Of a stretch of DNA of 64,000 nt, positions 57,685 through 64,000 are shown in pieces. This DNA is from Hydractinia symbiolongicarpus. Its lineage: Eukaryota > Cnidaria > Hydrozoa > Anthoathecata > Hydractiniidae. Position 1 is the first letter of the stretch. Each line of letters opens with the position of its first letter. The position numbers and the translations under genes are program-made. The DNA is taken from NCBI RefSeq assembly GCF_029227915.1, contig NC_079877.1:9486001-9550000 (forward strand). The letters are read 5' to 3'. The notes under the pieces are model-generated. The model made no database searches. It was not told where the DNA came from and saw nothing but the letters and a program-made list of their open reading frames with translations.

Positions 57685-58972
57685 GGAAATAATATTTGGG
57701 AAATTGTTTTTCAGGTCTTTCTCTAATTGGGCAAATAGCATCAGTTGTCTAGTGCTATATGTAGCTGGTTGCAAAGGTTCTACTTTAACAGAGGTGTTTT
57801 TTATAGTTAAAAACCAAGTGAATGAAATAATCTGTAATGTGGGTGGACGAAAGGACCAGCTAGACATAGACAGACCTGGTGATGAAGTAATGAGGTTGAC
57901 CAGTGTATAAAGGAACAGAGGAAACTTTGGAAAGAGTGGAAGTCAGGTGGTAGTAAAAATATTTACTTAGAAGCAAAGCGTCATGCTCGTACAGCAGTGT
58001 ATAAGGCAAAATCAGAAGCAGAGAGAAACAGATTTGCAGATGTGTTAAGAAGGGAAGACCAGCGCAATGAGGTATTCAAGACAGCCGAGCAAATGAAGAA
58101 GACTAATCAAGATGCTGTAGGTGAGAAGTGTATATGTGATGATGAAGGTGTTTTGGCTAGCACAGAGGAGAAGAAAACGGTAGCTTGGAAGAATTATTAT
58201 CGAGGTTGCTTAACACTGAGTTTGATTGGGGTGAGGATAATTTGTCTGATGATGATGTTGTGGAAGGGCCAGCTATGCAGATCAAGACAGAATGGGTAAT
58301 GGAGGCTATTAGGAAATTGAAGATTGGCAAGGCTGCAGGAGTATCAGGTATTGCTGCAGAGATGGTAAAAGCATATGTGTATATTGGAGTTGAGCTCATT
58401 ACAAGTCTTGCTAATCAGATTATAAAGGATGGTGCTATTCCAAGCGAGTGGCAGTCAAGTGTAATAGTGAATTGTTTCAAGGGCAAGGGTGATGTAAGGG
58501 TGATGCATTAGAAAGAGATAACTATTGAGGTTTGAAGTTGGTTGATCAAGTGATGAAAGTTATTGAAAGAGTGATTGATAAGTGGTGCCGTAGTAGCTCT
58601 CGTACTTAATAGACAGGGTATATCACTCGATATTAGTGAGGCTAGCCATGTAAAATATGCACATCTATCTAAGTTACTTAGAGAAAGAATTGATATAGAT
58701 AAGATGCAATTTGGTTTTGTTCCAGGCGTGGCACTACAGATTTTTACTCAGACAGCTTCAGGAAAAGTATTTAGGAAAGAGAAAGAATCTTTATTTTGCC
58801 TTTGTAGATTTAAAGAAAGCTTTTGATAGAGTGGCACGTAAAGTTATTTGGTGCGCTATGAAAAAATTAGGTGTGGATGAGTGGCTGACCTTGTAGTTGG
58901 AAATGATGACGATGATGTGTAGCGATTTTTGGAAATGTTTTATTATACCTGCGATATGACTAAAATCGTTAT
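57685..58972 (+). mobile_element. LINE fragment, tandem copy 1
   Basis: A broken non-LTR retrotransposon ORF in several frames. It has a pre-RT helical part (YKAKSEAERNRFADVLRRED, KNYY, TEFDWGEDNLSDDD), RT motifs (IRKLKIGKAAGVSGIAAEMV, IPSEWQSSVIVNCFKGKGD, DKMQFGFVPG) and motif A FAFVDLKKAFDRV, ending soon after at VDEWL. Endonuclease, the YxDD motif and the 3' end are absent. A deleted SINE (58582-58670) interrupts it. The 1287-bp unit is repeated immediately downstream without a difference that I could find. Confidence 0.85.
58582..58670 (+). mobile_element. deleted SINE nested in LINE, copy 1
   Basis: Has the SINE head (GTGGTGCCGTAG, GCTCTCGTACT) fused to its 3' part (AATAGACAGGGTATATCACT, GAGGCTAGCCATGTAAAATA). 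It lacks about 250 bp of the body and part of the A box. It splits the LINE frame between VIERVIDK and LLRERIDIDK; AAGT on both sides may be the target duplication. Confidence 0.8.
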
Positions 58973-60260
58973 GAAATAATATTTGGGAAATTGTTTTTCA
59001 GGTCTTTCTCTAATTGGGCAAATAGCATCAGTTGTCTAGTGCTATATGTAGCTGGTTGCAAAGGTTCTACTTTAACAGAGGTGTTTTTTATAGTTAAAAA
59101 CCAAGTGAATGAAATAATCTGTAATGTGGGTGGACGAAAGGACCAGCTAGACATAGACAGACCTGGTGATGAAGTAATGAGGTTGACCAGTGTATAAAGG
59201 AACAGAGGAAACTTTGGAAAGAGTGGAAGTCAGGTGGTAGTAAAAATATTTACTTAGAAGCAAAGCGTCATGCTCGTACAGCAGTGTATAAGGCAAAATC
59301 AGAAGCAGAGAGAAACAGATTTGCAGATGTGTTAAGAAGGGAAGACCAGCGCAATGAGGTATTCAAGACAGCCGAGCAAATGAAGAAGACTAATCAAGAT
59401 GCTGTAGGTGAGAAGTGTATATGTGATGATGAAGGTGTTTTGGCTAGCACAGAGGAGAAGAAAACGGTAGCTTGGAAGAATTATTATCGAGGTTGCTTAA
59501 CACTGAGTTTGATTGGGGTGAGGATAATTTGTCTGATGATGATGTTGTGGAAGGGCCAGCTATGCAGATCAAGACAGAATGGGTAATGGAGGCTATTAGG
59601 AAATTGAAGATTGGCAAGGCTGCAGGAGTATCAGGTATTGCTGCAGAGATGGTAAAAGCATATGTGTATATTGGAGTTGAGCTCATTACAAGTCTTGCTA
59701 ATCAGATTATAAAGGATGGTGCTATTCCAAGCGAGTGGCAGTCAAGTGTAATAGTGAATTGTTTCAAGGGCAAGGGTGATGTAAGGGTGATGCATTAGAA
59801 AGAGATAACTATTGAGGTTTGAAGTTGGTTGATCAAGTGATGAAAGTTATTGAAAGAGTGATTGATAAGTGGTGCCGTAGTAGCTCTCGTACTTAATAGA
59901 CAGGGTATATCACTCGATATTAGTGAGGCTAGCCATGTAAAATATGCACATCTATCTAAGTTACTTAGAGAAAGAATTGATATAGATAAGATGCAATTTG
60001 GTTTTGTTCCAGGCGTGGCACTACAGATTTTTACTCAGACAGCTTCAGGAAAAGTATTTAGGAAAGAGAAAGAATCTTTATTTTGCCTTTGTAGATTTAA
60101 AGAAAGCTTTTGATAGAGTGGCACGTAAAGTTATTTGGTGCGCTATGAAAAAATTAGGTGTGGATGAGTGGCTGACCTTGTAGTTGGAAATGATGACGAT
60201 GATGTGTAGCGATTTTTGGAAATGTTTTATTATACCTGCGATATGACTAAAATCGTTATG
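58973..60260 (+). mobile_element. LINE fragment, tandem copy 2
   Basis: Head-to-tail second copy of 57685-58972, offset 1287 bp, same breaks, same nested SINE (59869-59957). Divergence resumes exactly at the unit ends (CCCCGG|AAATAAT on the left, GTTATGAA|GTTTAAG on the right), with a GAA overlap at the junction. Confidence 0.85.
59869..59957 (+). mobile_element. deleted SINE nested in LINE, copy 2
   Basis: Same as the copy at 58582, duplicated together with the surrounding LINE fragment. Confidence 0.8.
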
Positions 60261-60461
60261 AAGTTTAAGATATCTAAGATTTAACCATAAAGTTGGATCC
60301 TACAAGTTTAAAAACCAAAAAAGAAATAGAAGTAGGCAAAAGGAACAAAAAGTTTATCACTAACTTCACCGGTTTAGAATTAACAAAAGAGACTAAATTC
60401 AAAATGCAATTCCGTAGTATTTATATTCAGATTAGCTGGGGACCCAGAGTCAAAACACTAG

Positions 60462-61230
60462 GTTAAGCCACAAGTAACTGTGTTACCCTGTGTTAAATGC
60501 CTGGAAGAGCGATTAATAAGAACTGTAAAATGTGCCACACATTAAAGTAGGGTGCATATTATGTCATAACTCAAGGGGAGGGCAGAACATTATGGTGTTT
60601 ACAGTGTAACATAATTTTAAAAAAGTAGGTGCGCAACATTATGGTATTTCCAGTGTAATAAATTTTCAAAAAATAACTTTCCACAACTTTAGCTGAAAAA
60701 AACACAATTTACAACTCGTTGCTACCCTTTGATAGAGCAAACACAGTCCGCCAACCTTTATTATTTTTCAGAGACCATTCCCGCTAAAAGTTCAAAAAAA
60801 AGATACTACTGCAGGCTGAGTAATTAGTACAGGCAAACAATGTCGCATAAGTATAATACCTTTGCTTTAAAAAAACTATGTACCTTTGGTAAACAGAAAC
60901 ACAGGAAACAGCCATCATTAACATTGGACTGAGCTCTTAGTACAGGTAAATTATGTTGTCGATGCGTTTAGGCGTAATACCCTTTTTAAAAAACTTTGAT
61001 GTAACTTCGGTTTACATAATAACACAGGATGCACACTGTTAACACTTAGCTAATACAGGTAAACTGTGTTGCATATCCATATAAGCGTCAAATCACAGCT
61101 TCAATATAAACAAAACAACAGAAAATAATCTGTTTCTAACAATGGGCTTAGTACAGGTAAACGGTATTGCAGTCTTTAAATGCAATACCCTTATGCAAAT
61201 AAAAAATTTATTGCAACTTCGCCCTCTACC
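60462..61230 (+). repeat. satellite-like dispersed repeat, copy 2, with tandem units
   Basis: Begins TTAAGCCACAAGTAACTG as at 4850. It then carries several units of roughly 110-150 bp, each with CTTAGTACAGGTAAA, a GCAATACC or GTAATACC segment and AACTT(C/T)GG-type ends. The copy at 4845-5300 has the same order. Confidence 0.7.
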
Positions 61231-61439
61231 TAAAAAAATCTTCCAGCAATTTTATTTTGTTGAGTAAGGAACTGTAGTTGCTACCTAAACTGCATTTAGT
61301 ATAAGAAATATTTATTAAAAATTTGGTTGTAGCTAGCTAGCAAGCCAAACTGCATTTGGCTACTTTTACTCTTCACCCAGGTAGCTAAAGAGGTAGCTAG
61401 CCACAACCCCAACATAAAAATAAATAACAATATCATCAT

Positions 61440-61520
61440 TCATCATCATTCTCGGCTTAACGTCCGTTTTCCATGCTAGCATGGGTTGGACGAGGTATAT
61501 TAATGACCCTCTTCCAATCT
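61440..61520 (-). mobile_element. LINE 3'-end fragment
   Basis: Minus-strand reading has CTCGTCCAACCCATGCTAGC, ATGGAAAACGGACGTTAAGC, then CGAGAATGATGATG. Same 3' tail as at 18170-18330. Confidence 0.65.
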
Positions 61521-63003
61521 GATATACCAAACTTTAAAAGAATAAGAATAAATAAGGCTAGGTACAGCTTAAGCAGGATGCTGCCTTGAAACCTACGTTT
61601 GTAGCCAGCCAAAATCTTAAAATTGATTTGTTTCAGATTTACACATGGCTAGAAAACGTGATGATATTTTCATCTTAAAATGTGAAAACATAGACACAAT
61701 AAAGAGAATATTTTAAACGTCCATAGAACTGAAATTCAGGCAGTTAAATAATTATACTAACCCAACCAAATATTTCCCTTTGCTTCAAAAAACTTCGCTT
61801 TGCTTGAACTCTGTCCCTCGAAAGGTACAATTCGTACCTTAACCCCTAGAGCTCCGTTTAGTTGAACAAAATCCACCTCATTAAAAACATATTGAAACGA
61901 AAATTTAAAGAAGTATCGAGCATAGCTTATGAAATATTAAAATAACAGTTTACAACAATATTTGTGATCAAATGCGTAGCACAGTCTTTATTATTTACGA
62001 TTGTCAAGATACGCACAAGGCCGGTGTAGCACTAAGTTGTGGGCTCAGGCCGGACTTTAAAAGCTGTGACGTTACGGCAATCGTTTAAAAAATAGGTCGA
62101 AGAAGAGGAAGAAGAAGAAGAGGAAGAAGAAGAAAAATACCGCCCGTTTTAATAAGATCTCGGATGTAATCCGAAATCTTAATAAGGGGAAAGTGATGTT
62201 TTAAATAACCTTTATTTCTAATTGTCTGTGTAAAGCTTTTTCATCTCCAAAATAAGTAACAACAGGGCGCTGCAATGCCAAGCACAAGGCAGATGATTTG
62301 TCATAAAACGGTTTTGAAATCAGATCATTGTACGCTAAGAACAATAGTGATTGGTAAAATGTCTAGATTTTCCAAATCGTCAACTGGATTACCCAAGGAT
62401 TCTCTTAAATTTTTTAACAGCTAGTTGGAGAATTAAAGAATATTCCCAGAAATGGCCTAAAGGGAAGGAATATATTATGTTAATGATTCCTTAGAGACTA
62501 TGGACAAATATTTGGAACAGAGATGTCCAATAACTTTAGAAGTTACACAAACTTTAGAAGTTACACAAACTTGCCCTGATATGGTGGCGCTTGAGCCTGC
62601 TAAACTTTAAAAATATGGCTTATCAGTACCCCCCATTTTGTTAGGTCCTGTTGCTCTGCTACAAGGGTGTCGATAAGCTACATACACCGTTAAAAGTGCA
62701 GGTCTTTTTCAGGCGAGGTCATTGTTTTGAAAAAATTCATGTAATTACCCAAAAAACCAGCATAACATTGATAAATGCCTAAAAAAGATAATATTTAACT
62801 TGACAGTTTGCTAGCTTTAGTATTTTCTACCTATAAAAAGCGTAAAAAATTAAGTTATCTATGAACAACTATACGTCATGCGGAAAGTTGTCCATTTATT
62901 TTAGAACAATGGGTATAAGAGCACGTTTGTGTAGGTAAAAATAGCAGGACCCACACAGGGTAAAATGGCTATTAATAAAGATTAAAGATTTTTTGGGTAG
63001 CAT
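61521..63003. other. noncoding spacer
   Basis: No gene supported. Contains a GAA/GAG microsatellite at 62099-62135 and a 20-bp direct repeat (ACTTTAGAAGTTACACAA twice, 62537-62575). Confidence 0.45.
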
Positions 63004-63423
63004 AAGGCCGTCATCAAAAATATGTTGTGTTCGCGTCCTCCGACCGACTGGTAATAAAAACCCGAATCGGTAAGTCGGGAAAAGACCGGGAAAAAATTTT
63101 GCGAGATATATATTTTTCAAAAAAAAATTTTTTTTCGCCAGAAATGATTTATGCAAAATTGATAAAAACTCGTGAAAATTAATTTCAGTAAAAATTAATT
63201 CCTTTAGGGAACTCCTGTGGCTACTGACAGTTTACAGGGCGGCTAAAAATGGTCTACAAACGATGTAGAGTGGCGCTATACTGTCTTGGCCATGGGAACG
63301 AATTTGCTTGCTCCGATCTGAAAATCCCAGGAAAAAATACGCCAGCCCGCCCGCCCGCCCGCCCAACTCATTTTTGCGGGATCTTCAGGACATGAACACA
63401 ACATATTTTTGATGGTGGTCTAA
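63004..63423. mobile_element. MITE, second member of the GACCACC-AAAATATG family
   Basis: Left terminus AAGGCCGTCATCAAAAATAT, GTTGTGTTCGCGTCC. Right terminus inverted AGACCACCATCAAAAATATG, TTGTGTTCATGTCC. A (GCCC)n run at 63343-63363 and a CCGACCGAC motif sit inside the ends. Related to 42765-43217 in the ATP5MG intron. Confidence 0.8.
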
Positions 63424-63718
63424 GGTCCAAGAGAAACTGAAAATAAATTATAACTATTTTCTTCTAATTCTTTTTAAAATGATAATTTTTAGGGGACTTT
63501 GAAAAAAATTTTTGGGCCCCGTTAGCATGATATCACTAAAGATTCGGACCACAAAAATATTTTTGAAGGCCCCTAAGCGAATTTTTCTTTTTTAGGATGG
63601 ATTTTTTTAATTAATGTGGTCTGTTCTTTATATTTTCTGTTGCACATGTGTAATAGACCCCAAACTTTTTAAATTTTGGAAACACTTGCAAGTTATCTAG
63701 CTAGCTAACTTATAGCTT

Positions 63719-64000
63719 GTGGCGCCGTAGATTAGTGGTTATAGCTCTCGTACTCTGTGCGGGAGACCGGGGTTCGATTCCTCTTGATGGCGATTCAACA
63801 TGGGCGAGTGAATGTTACCATAGCCCCAAGTTAACCCAAGCCATGTGAGGGAAATTGGGAAGATGGCACACTGTGTGGGCCGTTGGATGTTGCCGGGAGT
63901 TGTCTAGTATGTAGAGCGCGGGCCCTAATTGGGTTTGCGTCGCTCAAAATGAGCATTAAATACTCTAGGACTCTCCATCTAAGCCATGGCCCCTCCTGGA
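63719..64000 (+). mobile_element. tRNA-derived SINE, copy C, cut by window end
   Basis: Starts GTGGCGCCGTAGATTAGTGG, B box GGTTCGATTCC, then the conserved body to CCATGGCCCCTCCTGGA where the window stops. Very close to the copy at 40401-40751, so both derive from a recent subfamily. Confidence 0.92.

Noticed and set aside
57622-57867. 81-aa minus-strand frame, repeated at 58969-59154
   Set aside because: Antisense to the LINE coding region and duplicated with it; an antisense shadow.
63719-63791. apparent tRNA gene at the head of the SINE
   Set aside because: A and B boxes are present, but the acceptor arms do not pair as a mature tRNA and the same head with the same body recurs at other SINE copies.
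1-64000. CRISPR arrays, operons, prophage or bacterial origins
   Set aside because: The window is intron-rich animal DNA; tandem arrays here lack alternating unique spacers.

Overview
This is nuclear DNA from an animal, most likely a cnidarian and possibly a hydrozoan. The sequence shows AT-rich DNA, short coding exons bounded by GT/AG introns, intron-containing eukaryotic tRNA genes and a heavy load of DNA transposons, foldback elements, LINE and tRNA-derived SINE sequence. The taxonomic call is inference from gene and transposon style, not a direct read-out.

Six spliced protein genes can be reconstructed. (1) ICE2 (little elongation complex subunit 2), minus strand, 8 exons, 5462-13380, with a tRNA-Glu gene inside one intron. 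(2) A spliced gene built around a DIRS-type reverse transcriptase, minus strand, 14698-16913. (3) CCDC191, plus strand, 23213 to about 33355, at least 14 coding exons. (4) FBL (fibrillarin), minus strand, 10 exons, 38281-42117. (5) ATP5MG (ATP synthase subunit g), plus strand, 42557-45559, divergent from FBL across about 440 bp. (6) FIS1 (mitochondrial fission 1), minus strand, 48285-54792, with two alternative last exons that each encode a tail anchor. A possible small secreted gene (56189-57531) and a lone transmembrane exon (35058-35163) are weaker calls. Three tRNA genes are clear: Leu-CAA with an intron, Asp-GTC and Glu-TTC.

The most striking locus is 48-55 kb. The large FIS1 intron just upstream of the two tail-anchor exons contains a 3.9 kb Kolobok-type DNA transposon. 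It carries a THAP-domain transposase, internally deleted, and an intact-looking three-exon gene for a free-standing P2X7-type C-terminal (ballast) domain. The two genes end tail to tail, 23 bp apart.

Layout: 1-5.4 kb, tRNAs, tandem repeats and a decayed MULE; 5.4-13.4 kb, ICE2; 14.7-17 kb, reverse transcriptase gene; 17-23 kb, duplicated repeat blocks, a SINE, a foldback MITE and a 51-bp palindrome; 23.2-33.4 kb, CCDC191 with repeated exon edges; 33.4-38.2 kb, mostly noncoding; 38.3-45.6 kb, FBL/ATP5MG pair; 45.6-48.3 kb, noncoding with a Tigger-like element; 48.3-57.5 kb, FIS1, Kolobok and a small candidate gene; 57.7-60.3 kb, an apparently perfect 1287-bp tandem duplication of a LINE fragment with a SINE nested in it; 60.4-64 kb, satellite-like repeat, a MITE and a truncated SINE. 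The genes do not form one pathway: ICE2 and FBL act in snRNA/rRNA production, and ATP5MG and FIS1 are mitochondrial.
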